A stretch of DNA of 64,000 bases from Comamonas suwonensis. Its GTDB lineage: Bacteria > Pseudomonadota > Gammaproteobacteria > Burkholderiales > Burkholderiaceae_C. Position 1 is the first letter of the stretch; each line of letters starts with the position of its first letter. The position numbers and the translations under genes are program-made. The notes under the pieces were generated by a model, which searched no databases, was not told the DNA's origin, and was given only the letters and a program-made list of their open reading frames with translations. The stretch covers positions 105,390 to 169,389 of the forward strand of contig NZ_JABBCQ020000011.1 of NCBI RefSeq assembly GCF_012844455.2, written 5' to 3'. Positions 26,388-33,730 of the stretch are shown here, one piece after another.

Positions 26388-27095
26388 ATGAAGTCCCTCG
26401 CACTGACCGCCGGAACTTTGGCCGCTGCAGCGCTGCTTTGGTATGCCGTGCCCAGCCTCGCCGAATCGGCCCGCCGCGTACCGGCTCCCACGGCGGATCT
26501 GACCGCTGCAGCTGCAGCAAAGACCGAAAGCGCAGTCTTCGCTGGCGGCTGCTTCTGGGGCGTTCAAGGCGTGTTCCAGCATGTCAAGGGCGTCAGCAAT
26601 GCTGTTTCTGGCTATGCCGGAGGCGCTGCCAAGATGGCGCGCTACGAGGATGTCGGCACGGGCCGTACCGGCCATGCCGAAGCGGTGCGTATCACCTACG
26701 ATCCCCAGCAAATCAGTTATGGCAAGTTGCTGCAAATCTATTTCTCGGTGGCGCACGACCCGACCGAGCTGAACCGCCAGGGGCCCGATACCGGCACGCA
26801 ATACCGCTCGACCGTGTTTGCGGAAAATGCCGAGCAGGCGCGCATCGCGAAGGACTACATCGCTCAACTCAACCAGGCCAAAATCTACGGCAAGCCGCTG
26901 GCCACTACGGTTGAACTGTCCAAGCCTTTTTACGTCGCCGAGGACTATCACCAAGACTATCTGACACTGCATCCGCATCAGCCCTATATCGCGATCAACG
27001 ATCTGCCTAAGATCGACGAGCTGAGAAAGCTGTTCCCCGAGAGTTATACGGCTGCGCCAGCGCTGGTTCACGCGGCTAAGGCAAGCAAATCGTGA
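26388..27095 (+). CDS. msrA: Peptide methionine sulfoxide reductase MsrA, exported, single-Cys
   Basis: 235-residue MsrA that reduces Met-S-sulfoxide. A hydrophobic N-terminus ending VPSLAES suggests export or membrane anchoring, so it would act in the envelope. The catalytic cysteine is C55 in FAGGCFWGVQ, followed by GVSNAVSGYAGG, GHAEAVRITYDP and YHQDYL. No other cysteine is present, so no internal resolving disulfide can form; a thiol partner or low-molecular-weight thiol would be needed. The last codons (about from 27083) match the 3' end of ahpF in another frame, so the C-terminus lies on a recombination junction and may be altered from its ancestor. Confidence 0.9.
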   Translation: MKSLALTAGTLAAAALLWYAVPSLAESARRVPAPTADLTAAAAAKTESAVFAGGCFWGVQGVFQHVKGVSNAVSGYAGGAAKMARYEDVGTGRTGHAEAVRITYDPQQISYGKLLQIYFSVAHDPTELNRQGPDTGTQYRSTVFAENAEQARIAKDYIAQLNQAKIYGKPLATTVELSKPFYVAEDYHQDYLTLHPHQPYIAINDLPKIDELRKLFPESYTAAPALVHAAKASKS

Positions 27096-27157
27096 TTGCG
27101 GCGGGTGCGGGTGCCACGGCAGCTCTGTCGGCTTCGATCACCTGATTTGCAACTAAA
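27083..27157 (+). pseudogene. Decayed copy of the ahpF 3' end
   Basis: About 75 bases match the last codons of ahpF (21721-21796), including GTGATTGCGGCGGG and GGTGCCACGGCAGC, and end with the same AACTAAA. Differences are mostly at third codon positions, and one T is missing near 27133, so the frame is broken. There is no upstream part. It overlaps the last four codons of msrA. Confidence 0.85.
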
Positions 27158-27197
27158 ACAAGCGGTAGTCCTTTTTATATATAGGCTAGTAGCTATT

Positions 27198-27227
27198 AAA
27201 AGAGGACTGTTTCAGCAGTCCTCTTTT
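27198..27227. terminator. Bidirectional terminator, msrA / NRAMP gene
   Basis: Stem AAAAGAGGACTG / CAGTCCTCTTTT (12 bp) with a 6-nt loop between converging genes. It follows the ahpF remnant and could originally have ended an ahpF transcript. Confidence 0.85.
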
Positions 27228-27250
27228 GTTTTGTATCTCGTTGCGCGGCG

Positions 27251-28564
27251 CTACAGCGTCGCCAGCATCACTACAACGGCTACGCCCATCAGCAGCGTAG
27301 CGCCCCAGCCCAGCAGGCGGTGGCGCAGCGAGATGGTCAGCTCGCCCATGATGCGTGGCGACTGGCCCAGCCACAGCATCACGGCCATGATGGGCACCGA
27401 GATCACGCCATTGACCACGGCGCTCCAAACCAGCGCTTTGATGGGGTCGACCTCCAGCATGCCCAGCACGGTGCCCAGGCCTGTGGCGGCAATGATCAGC
27501 CCGTAAAAACCGCGTGCTTCATGAAAGCCGTGCGAGAGACTGGCCTTCCATCCCAGAACCTCGCTCACCGCATAGGCGGCCGAGCCAGCCAGCACTGGTA
27601 CGGCCAGCAGCCCTGTGCCGATGATGCCCAGCGCAAACACCGTAAAAGCCAGGTCGCCTGCGACGGGGCGCAGTGCTTCGGCGGCCTGCGCGGAGGTCTG
27701 AATTTCGGTGATGCCGTTCAGATTCAGCGTGACGGCGGTGGCCACCACAATGCTCAGCGCCACACCGTTGGACAGCAGCATACCCACCGTCGTGTCCAGC
27801 CGGATGCGAGCCAGATGCTCTTGCACATAGGCGGGGAATTTGCGCAGCGCAGCAGCGTCTGGCCGCAGGCGTTGGTCTTCCACTTCCTGTGAGGCTTGCC
27901 AGAAGAAAAGATAGGGGCTGATGGTGGTGCCCAGCACGGCCACCATCATGGCGGCATAGTCGCTCAGCGAAGCGTGGGCAGGCAAGAAGCGCCAGGGCTG
28001 CAGGGACTCCATCGTCATTTGCTTGAGGGGCACATGCACCACCATCACGACGGCGAAATAGGCCAGCAGCGACAGCGTCAGCCATTTGAGAAGCCGCACC
28101 GAGCGTTCATATGAGAAAAATACCTGAGCCAGCAGGCACACTGCGCCAAACAGCAGGCTGAACAGCACGGGCGAGCCGCCGACGATCAGGCGCGCTGCCT
28201 CGGCCATGGCTCCAATGTCCGCCGCAATATTGATGGTGTTGGCCACCACCAGCAGCGCAATCAGGCTGCGCGTGAGCCAGCGTGGGCACAGCGTCACCAT
28301 ATTGGCAGCCAGCCCCCGGCCGGTGGCCCAGCCGATGCGGGCGGAGAGCATCTGAATACCAATCATCAGCGGCGTGGTCAGCAACAGCATCCACACCAGA
28401 CCAAAGCGCCATTGAGCACCAGCTTGGGAGTAGGTGGCAATACCGCTTGGGTCGTCGTCGGCAGCCCCGGTAATCAGGCCTGGGCCCAGGCGGCGGGCAG
28501 CAGCCATGCTGCGAGGGATGAGCAAAAATCCGTGAGGGAATTTCCGGGTGAAGAGGTATTTCAT
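27251..28564 (-). CDS. NRAMP-family divalent metal transporter, DPSG variant
   Basis: 437-residue inner-membrane transporter with about eleven hydrophobic helices. The first helix carries DDDPSGIATYSQAGAQ with D38-P39-S40-G41 where classical NRAMP proteins have DPGN. The sixth-helix region reads GTTISPYLFFWQASQE and lacks the usual Met-Pro-His. It therefore belongs to a divergent NRAMP branch whose metal (Mn, Fe or Mg) is uncertain. The ATG at 28564 follows CCGGGAGCCGCC; a start at 28693 would include a basic, structured-leader-derived stretch. A long folded leader precedes it. Confidence 0.85.
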   Translation of the reverse strand: MKYLFTRKFPHGFLLIPRSMAAARRLGPGLITGAADDDPSGIATYSQAGAQWRFGLVWMLLLTTPLMIGIQMLSARIGWATGRGLAANMVTLCPRWLTRSLIALLVVANTINIAADIGAMAEAARLIVGGSPVLFSLLFGAVCLLAQVFFSYERSVRLLKWLTLSLLAYFAVVMVVHVPLKQMTMESLQPWRFLPAHASLSDYAAMMVAVLGTTISPYLFFWQASQEVEDQRLRPDAAALRKFPAYVQEHLARIRLDTTVGMLLSNGVALSIVVATAVTLNLNGITEIQTSAQAAEALRPVAGDLAFTVFALGIIGTGLLAVPVLAGSAAYAVSEVLGWKASLSHGFHEARGFYGLIIAATGLGTVLGMLEVDPIKALVWSAVVNGVISVPIMAVMLWLGQSPRIMGELTISLRHRLLGWGATLLMGVAVVVMLATL

Positions 28565-28640
28565 GGGCGGCTCCCGGCAGCCGTGCACAAGGCATGGCCG
28601 CATCAGTGGCGGGCGGGGAGCGGCATGCGCCTTGGGTGCG

Positions 28641-28798
28641 CAGCAGACTCTCCGGGTGGAGGGTGGGCCCCTCTCTCCCGGACTCTGCTGCAAGGCCTGT
28701 GGCCCTGACTTCAGCGCTGGGACGAGATGGACCCGTGACTTCGGTCAGGGTTCATGGTCGTCAATAAATAGCTGTGAAAACAGGGCGGATCATGAACC
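28641..28798 (-). promoter_or_regulatory. Structured 5' leader of the NRAMP gene, possible riboswitch
   Basis: Read as minus-strand RNA, three stems stand out. GGTTCATG / CATGAACC joins 28749-28756 with 28791-28798. CCCTGAC / GTCAGGG joins 28703-28709 with 28744-28750. A bipartite hairpin joins CAGCAGA and CCGGG (28641-28656) with CCCGG and TCTGCTG (28677-28690). GTCA at 28744-28747 can instead pair with TGAC at 28736-28739 across a TTCG loop, so two exclusive folds exist. I looked for the yybP-ykoY, M-box and NiCo signatures and did not find them. Confidence 0.5.
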
Positions 28799-28860
28799 TG
28801 AGGCCAGTGAATGACAAGCGCTTGTTCAAGCTGTTTTTCCTCTTTTTGTAACGCTTATTT

Positions 28861-28888
28861 TTGCTATTGAGAATTATTCGCATATACT
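28861..28888 (+). promoter_or_regulatory. Fur-box-overlapped promoter of the heme uptake operon
   Basis: ATTGAGAATTATTCGCATA at 28866-28884 is close to the classic Fur operator layout (TTGAGAAT-x-ATTCTCAA). TTGCTA (28861-28866) and TATACT (28883-28888) with 16 bp between them form a plausible sigma-70 promoter that Fur with iron would cover. The receptor start is about 130 bases downstream. Confidence 0.75.
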
Positions 28889-29019
28889 GCATTCCGTTCA
28901 GCCAGCAAATGAGTGCCAGCTACAGGTCATAAAACTTCACCCGTTTCAACCTGTGGCAGTCAGTGCACCTATCAGAAGCCAGCTCTTGTCCATTTCAATG
29001 AATAAAGAGGGTTTCTGGT

Positions 29020-31269
29020 ATGGCTTCCGCCACTGTTTCGCACGCCCACGCCGCGTTGGCGCCGCGCTCCGACATTCGTCCCCTGGTTCTGGCATGTGCT
29101 CTGGCATGCGCTGCCATTTCTGCTCAGGCTCAGCAGCAATCTTCTGACACGGTTCAAGTCGCAGCGGCACGCGCGGACCGTTCCACGCCCGTGCTGCGCG
29201 ATGTGGTCATCAGTGCCTCGCGCGACGAGCAGGATGCCGACAGCCTGCCTATGACCGTCGACGTCATCGACGCCAAGCAGATGGAAGAGGAGCAGATCGG
29301 AGATATCCGCGAACTGGCTGCCAGACTGCCCAATGTGGAGGTGCCGCGCAGTCCAGCGCGTTTTTCGCTGGCAGGAACGTCCACGGGGCGCGATCAGAAC
29401 AGCGGCTTCAATATCCGTGGGCTGGATGGCAACCGCGTGCTGATGCTGGTGGACGGCGTGCGCCTGCCGCGCAGCTATGTCTTCAGTGCCAATGCCTTTG
29501 GCCGTGACTCTTTGGATCTGGGCCTGGTGCAGCGCGTGGAAATTTTGCGCGGTGCCGTGCCCGCGCTCTACGGTTCGGACGGCATGGGCGGTCTGGTCAA
29601 CTTCATCACCATGCAGCCCGATGATTTGCTCAAGGACGGCAAAACCATTGCGGGTCGTGCCTCGATCAGCTATGACGGTGCGGACAACGGCAAGCGCGTG
29701 GGTGCGACGATTGCAGGGCGAGTCAACCCCGAGTGGAGCTGGTTGCTTTCCGCCGGAATTGGTCGTTCCAGTGCTCTGGAGAACATGGGCACCAACGATG
29801 TGGTGGGAGCGAATCGCACCACGCCCAACCCTGAAAAAGACAAGAGCCATTCGCTGTTCGGAAAGCTGGTCTATACGCCATCGGCCGTGCAAAAGCATGT
29901 CTTCACGCTGGAGAACGTGGACAAGCGTGCCAACTACGACCTGCTGAGTGCTCGCAGCGCCACTGTCAGCGATTCGCAGGCCGAGACCACCATGAAGCGC
30001 TGGCGCGCTACTTGGCAGGGTCAGTGGCAGCAACTGGATACGGCGCTGGCCGATGAGCTCAAGCTGATGGCGAGCTATCAACGCGCAGACTCGCGCGAAT
30101 TTGTGACCGAAACTCGCATCGGCCTGCCGTATCGCGAGCGCGATGTGACTTATGACGAGGACACATTGCAATTGCATGCACAGGCGGGCAAGACATTGCG
30201 CTGGAGCAATGGCGTCAGCGGCAAGTTCACCTATGGCGTGGATTACACACGTGGCAAGGTGGTCAACGAGCAAAACGGCATTACGCCACCAGCCGGCGAG
30301 AGCTTCCCGCTCAAGCGCTTCCCTGACACGACGGAAACCTCATCGGCACTGTTTGCCCAGGCAGAGCTGCACTATGGCGCTTTCAGCCTGACGCCCGGCG
30401 TGCGTGCCGAGCACTACAGCCTCAAGCCCAAGCAGCAGGGTTTTGCCAGCCCCGTGGTCAGCAACTCGGACTCGGCCGTCTCGCCCAAGCTGGGCGCCAT
30501 GTTCCAGATGAACGATGCCTGGTCGGTCTACGGCAATTACGCCGCAGGCTTCCGGGCGCCCAATGCGGGTCAGGTCAACGCTTTCTTTGAGAATCCGCTG
30601 GCGTCTTATCGCAGCATTCCCAACCCCAACCTCAAGCCCGAAAAGAGCAATACCTTCGAGCTGGGCCTGCGCGGACGCATGAACGCGTTGCGACTGGATG
30701 CTGCTGCCTTTACCGGCAATTACAAGGACTTCATCCAGGATCAGGTACTGGTCTCGGGTCAGTACGGTAACCGCGCCAATCCTGCCACCTTCCAGTCTGT
30801 GAATATGGACCGGGTGCGCATCAGCGGCTTTGAACTCAAGGCCGATTACGACTGGGGCCAATTCGCCGGTGGCAACTGGCGCACCAATGCGGCTTATGGC
30901 TACACCGAGGGTAAGGATAGAAACACCGGCAAAGGGGTAGACACCATCTCGCCCCAGCAACTGGTGCTGGGCGTGCGCTACGAGCGCTCGGATGTGGGTG
31001 TGCAGTTCAGCGCATCGCACTGGTCGGGCAAGAAAGCCAAGGACGCCGCACAAGGCGCATGGCTGAGCCCCAGCGCCACGGTACTGGATTTGAGCGCGCA
31101 GTGGCGCATTCGCCCCAGCACCCGCCTGAACGTGGGCATCTACAACTTGACCGACAAAAAGCACTGGCGCTGGAGCGATGTGCGCGGCCTGACGGGCAAT
31201 CCCGTCAACGTCGATGCCTATACGCAACCCGGCCGCAATGTGCGCGTGTCTCTGGTTCAGGACTTCTGA
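29020..31269 (+). CDS. hmuR: TonB-dependent heme/hemoglobin receptor
   Basis: 749-residue outer-membrane receptor. A signal peptide ends AISAQAQ, a TonB box DVVISASRD lies near residue 61, a plug domain has GLDGNRVLMLVDGVRLPRS and VEILRGAVPALYGSDGMGG, and the barrel ends with the terminal aromatic VSLVQDF. This plug pattern is that of the hemoglobin/hemin receptor branch. FRAPNAGQVNAFFENP in the barrel corresponds to the FRAP box region; the NPNL motif follows shortly after. The genes behind it encode a heme handling protein and a heme ABC importer, so heme is the most likely ligand. Regulation is probably by Fur directly; no ECF sigma/anti-sigma pair is next to it. Confidence 0.93.
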   Translation: MASATVSHAHAALAPRSDIRPLVLACALACAAISAQAQQQSSDTVQVAAARADRSTPVLRDVVISASRDEQDADSLPMTVDVIDAKQMEEEQIGDIRELAARLPNVEVPRSPARFSLAGTSTGRDQNSGFNIRGLDGNRVLMLVDGVRLPRSYVFSANAFGRDSLDLGLVQRVEILRGAVPALYGSDGMGGLVNFITMQPDDLLKDGKTIAGRASISYDGADNGKRVGATIAGRVNPEWSWLLSAGIGRSSALENMGTNDVVGANRTTPNPEKDKSHSLFGKLVYTPSAVQKHVFTLENVDKRANYDLLSARSATVSDSQAETTMKRWRATWQGQWQQLDTALADELKLMASYQRADSREFVTETRIGLPYRERDVTYDEDTLQLHAQAGKTLRWSNGVSGKFTYGVDYTRGKVVNEQNGITPPAGESFPLKRFPDTTETSSALFAQAELHYGAFSLTPGVRAEHYSLKPKQQGFASPVVSNSDSAVSPKLGAMFQMNDAWSVYGNYAAGFRAPNAGQVNAFFENPLASYRSIPNPNLKPEKSNTFELGLRGRMNALRLDAAAFTGNYKDFIQDQVLVSGQYGNRANPATFQSVNMDRVRISGFELKADYDWGQFAGGNWRTNAAYGYTEGKDRNTGKGVDTISPQQLVLGVRYERSDVGVQFSASHWSGKKAKDAAQGAWLSPSATVLDLSAQWRIRPSTRLNVGIYNLTDKKHWRWSDVRGLTGNPVNVDAYTQPGRNVRVSLVQDF

Positions 31270-31328
31270 TTTGATAGCTGATAGCGCTTGACTGGTAAGC
31301 GCTAGAGGCTTGTTTGACTCAAATTTTT
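31270..31328 (+). repeat. Dispersed TAGCTG-N18 repeat after the heme receptor
   Basis: TTTGATAGCTGATAGCGCTT, then 18 nt after TAGCTG comes GCGCTAGAGGCTTGTTTGACT. It begins directly after the receptor stop codon and is the best-preserved copy. Confidence 0.75.
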
Positions 31329-31352
31329 ACTCAAAAACTGCAGGAGTGAGCC

Positions 31353-31736
31353 ATGTCTGTTTATGAGAGCGCCGCGAATGCCCAGAGTGAATCTGGCAGC
31401 CGCGATGAGGAATATCTGCTGACCGAAGGCGAAGCCCAACTGGCCACCGTGCTGGCGCTGATGACCGGCTTTAGCCAAGGCTGCTGTGCGGCGCACCGTG
31501 CGCCCATGGCACAGCGTGTGTCGGACCAGCTGGCGCGCATGGCCGATGGGCTGGATGGTCACGCCCGCTCTGACGACATGCGCCATTTTCTGCAAAAGCT
31601 GGGGCATCGCTGGTCCACGGTGGCCCAGGTGCTGGCACAGCCCGAGCCGGATCAGCAAGCCGCCGAGTCCGGTTTTAACGACGAATTTAACCAACCACAA
31701 ACGCACTGGCACAACAGCCCGGAGACCCTGCAATGA
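31353..31736 (+). CDS. Small helical protein of the heme uptake operon, function unknown
   Basis: 127 residues, start ATG after GGAGTGAGCC. It is soluble by appearance, mostly helical, without a signal peptide, and contains a CC pair (GFSQGCCAAHRAPMAQ) and scattered histidines, mainly near the C-terminus (THWHNSPETLQ). I do not recognise a named family. Its stop overlaps the start of the HmuS gene (ATGA), so it is coupled to heme handling. A role in binding or delivering heme or iron is possible but rests only on position and the Cys/His content. Confidence 0.75.
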   Translation: MSVYESAANAQSESGSRDEEYLLTEGEAQLATVLALMTGFSQGCCAAHRAPMAQRVSDQLARMADGLDGHARSDDMRHFLQKLGHRWSTVAQVLAQPEPDQQAAESGFNDEFNQPQTHWHNSPETLQ

Positions 31737-32845
31737 ACGCCATCACATCCCCCGAAATGAACACCATGACAGCGGTGCAGATTCGCGAAGAATTTGCCCA
31801 AAAGCGTCTGCAAGGTCTGCGTGCCAAAGACGCCGCCGAGGCGCTGCAACTGAGCGAAGGCGCTGTGATTGCAGCCCACGGCGGCGAGCATGAGCGCAGC
31901 TTGAAAGCCGTGCCGCTGCGCGCTGAGTGGCTGGACATTCTCAAAGGCCTTGAGGCCTGCGGCACGGTGATGGCGCTGACGCGCAACGAATCTACCGTGC
32001 ATGAAAAAGACGGTATCTATCAGAACGTATCGGCCCAAGGCCCCGTCGGTCTGGCGCTGAGCCGCGAGATTGATCTGCGTCTGTTCTTCATGCACTGGCA
32101 TGCCGGTTTTGCCGTGACGGAAGCGGCGGCCAATGGCAATCGCCCGGCGATGCACAGCCTGCAGTTCTATGACGCAGCGGGCCGTGCCGTGCACAAGGTG
32201 TTTGCGCGTGAAGCGACCGATATGGCCGCATGGAATGCACTGGTGGAGCGTTTTGCCGAGCCCTCCGCTGGCTATGTCTTCCGCGAGCCCGCAGCCAAGC
32301 CCGCCATCAAGGCCGATGCCGAGATTGATGTGCCCGCACTGACGCAGGCATGGACCGCGTTGAAGGACACGCACGAGTTCTTTGAAATGCTGCGCAAGTT
32401 TGGCGTCGAGCGCCAGCAGGCTTTCCGTCTGGTGCCGCAGTATTGCGAGCGTTTGAGCGCCGATGCCGTCACCCAGCTGCTGGGCAATGCCGCGGTGGAT
32501 GGTGTCTCCATCATGGTGTTTGTGGGCAACCGCGGCTGCATCCAGATTCACACCGGCCCGGTCAGCAATATTCAGTCCATGGATGGCAAGGATGGCGTGC
32601 GCTGGATCAATGTGCTGGACAAGGGCTTCAACCTCCACCTGCGCACCGACATGATTGCCAATGTGTGGGTAGTGCAAAAGCCCACCAGCGATGGTGTGGT
32701 GACTTCGGTGGAAGTGTTTGATGCCGACGGCAACAACATGGCCATGTTTTTTGGCGAGCGCAAGCCCGGCCAGCCCGAGCTGCAAAGCTGGCGCGATCTG
32801 GTGGCAGGCCTGCAGCGCCATGCGGCGGTGGCGGAGGCTGCATGA
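31733..32845 (+). CDS. hmuS: Cytoplasmic heme handling protein (HemS/ChuX/BhuS family)
   Basis: 370-residue protein made of two similar halves, as in HemS/ChuS/PhuS, which bind incoming heme and either degrade it or pass it on. N-terminal features are RLQGLRAKDAAEALQLSEG and the first-repeat core TRNESTVHEKDGIYQNV. The second repeat has NRGCIQIHTGPVSNIQSMDG, with WINVLDKGFNLHLRTD and a closing VEVFDADGNNMAMFFGERKPGQPE, both typical. It overlaps the genes on both sides by four bases. Confidence 0.92.
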   Translation: MNAITSPEMNTMTAVQIREEFAQKRLQGLRAKDAAEALQLSEGAVIAAHGGEHERSLKAVPLRAEWLDILKGLEACGTVMALTRNESTVHEKDGIYQNVSAQGPVGLALSREIDLRLFFMHWHAGFAVTEAAANGNRPAMHSLQFYDAAGRAVHKVFAREATDMAAWNALVERFAEPSAGYVFREPAAKPAIKADAEIDVPALTQAWTALKDTHEFFEMLRKFGVERQQAFRLVPQYCERLSADAVTQLLGNAAVDGVSIMVFVGNRGCIQIHTGPVSNIQSMDGKDGVRWINVLDKGFNLHLRTDMIANVWVVQKPTSDGVVTSVEVFDADGNNMAMFFGERKPGQPELQSWRDLVAGLQRHAAVAEAA

Positions 32846-33729
32846 GCGACCTATTGCTGTCACGGCGCGCCAGTCTGCAGTGGCTGGGCGGTGCGGCGAT
32901 GGCTTCTGCCATGCCCGTATTTGCACAAAATTCTGTACAAGCGGCGTCACCCGCACGCCGTCTGGTCTCGCTGAGTGGCGCATTGACCGAGGTGGTCTAT
33001 CTGCTGAACGCTCAGAATCTGCTGGTGGGCACGGACACCACCAGCCTGTTCCCCGAAGCCGCGCAGAAAACGACCAAGGTCGGCTATGTGCGCCAGCTCT
33101 CGGCCGAAGGCCTGCTGTCGCTCAAGCCCGATGCGGTGGTTGGCACCAGCGATGCCGGGCCGCCCGTGGTGCTCGATCAGATTCGACAGGCCGGCGTGCG
33201 TGTGGCTCTGGTCAAGGCTCAGCACAACTGGGCTGAGGTGCAGGAAAAGGTCAAGGTCGTTGGCCGCGAAACGGGCCGTGTGGCCGAGGCCGAAAAGCTG
33301 CTGGCTTTGCTCGATACGCAGTGGAGCGCGGTGCAGGCCCAGGTCGCCAAGGCCCAGCGCAAGCCGCGCGTGCTGTTTGTGCTGGCGCACAGCGGCAGCC
33401 CGCAGGTGGCAGGGCGGGGCACGGCGGCCAATGCGCTGATTCAATACGCAGGCTGCGTCAACGCCATCGACCAGTTTGATGGCTACAAGCCGCTGACGGC
33501 AGAAGCCATGGCCAGCGCCGCGCCAGAGGTCATCATCAACACCACCCAGGGCATTGAAGCGCTGGGCGGTGAGCTGGCCTTCTGGAAGCGACCTGAGCTA
33601 GCCCTGACCCCTGCCTTTGCCAAGAAGGCTTTGGTCACGCTGGAGGCCAGCCATCTGCTGGGCTTTGGTCCGCGCCTGCCTACGGCCGTGCAGGCGCTGC
33701 ATATGCGCAGCCTGCAGTGGGTGGCATGA
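32842..33729 (+). CDS. hmuT: Heme ABC transporter periplasmic binding protein
   Basis: 295-residue class III binding protein. An N-terminal signal ends MPVFAQN, possibly Tat-like given SRRASLQWLGGA. RRLVSLSGALTEVVYLL opens the first lobe, a single long helix joins the lobes (about 145-175), and TQGIEALGGELAF and TLEASHLLGFGPRLP lie in the second lobe. It captures heme in the periplasm and docks to HmuU. The start overlaps the hmuS stop and its own stop lies one base before the permease ATG. Confidence 0.9.
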   Translation: MSDLLLSRRASLQWLGGAAMASAMPVFAQNSVQAASPARRLVSLSGALTEVVYLLNAQNLLVGTDTTSLFPEAAQKTTKVGYVRQLSAEGLLSLKPDAVVGTSDAGPPVVLDQIRQAGVRVALVKAQHNWAEVQEKVKVVGRETGRVAEAEKLLALLDTQWSAVQAQVAKAQRKPRVLFVLAHSGSPQVAGRGTAANALIQYAGCVNAIDQFDGYKPLTAEAMASAAPEVIINTTQGIEALGGELAFWKRPELALTPAFAKKALVTLEASHLLGFGPRLPTAVQALHMRSLQWVA

Positions 33730-33730
33730 G

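Larger units (their letters stand above)
28565..29019. other. NRAMP / heme receptor divergent intergenic region
   Basis: About 455 bp with no credible gene. The NRAMP-proximal 240 bases are GC-rich and strongly self-complementary; the receptor-proximal part is AT-rich and holds the Fur-overlapped promoter. Both elements are listed separately. Confidence 0.7.

Noticed and set aside
26004..27071. 355-residue antisense frame over the MXKDX and msrA genes
   Set aside because: The Cys/Pro/Ser repeats are simply the antisense of the Met-rich units.
22145..27095. A SigF/NrsF sigma factor pair as in the Azospira hypochlorite system
   Set aside because: Looked for and not present; the only regulators in the block are the histidine kinase and response regulator.
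28565..28800. Known manganese (yybP-ykoY), magnesium or NiCo riboswitch
   Set aside because: Signature bases of these classes were not found, so only a structured leader is claimed.
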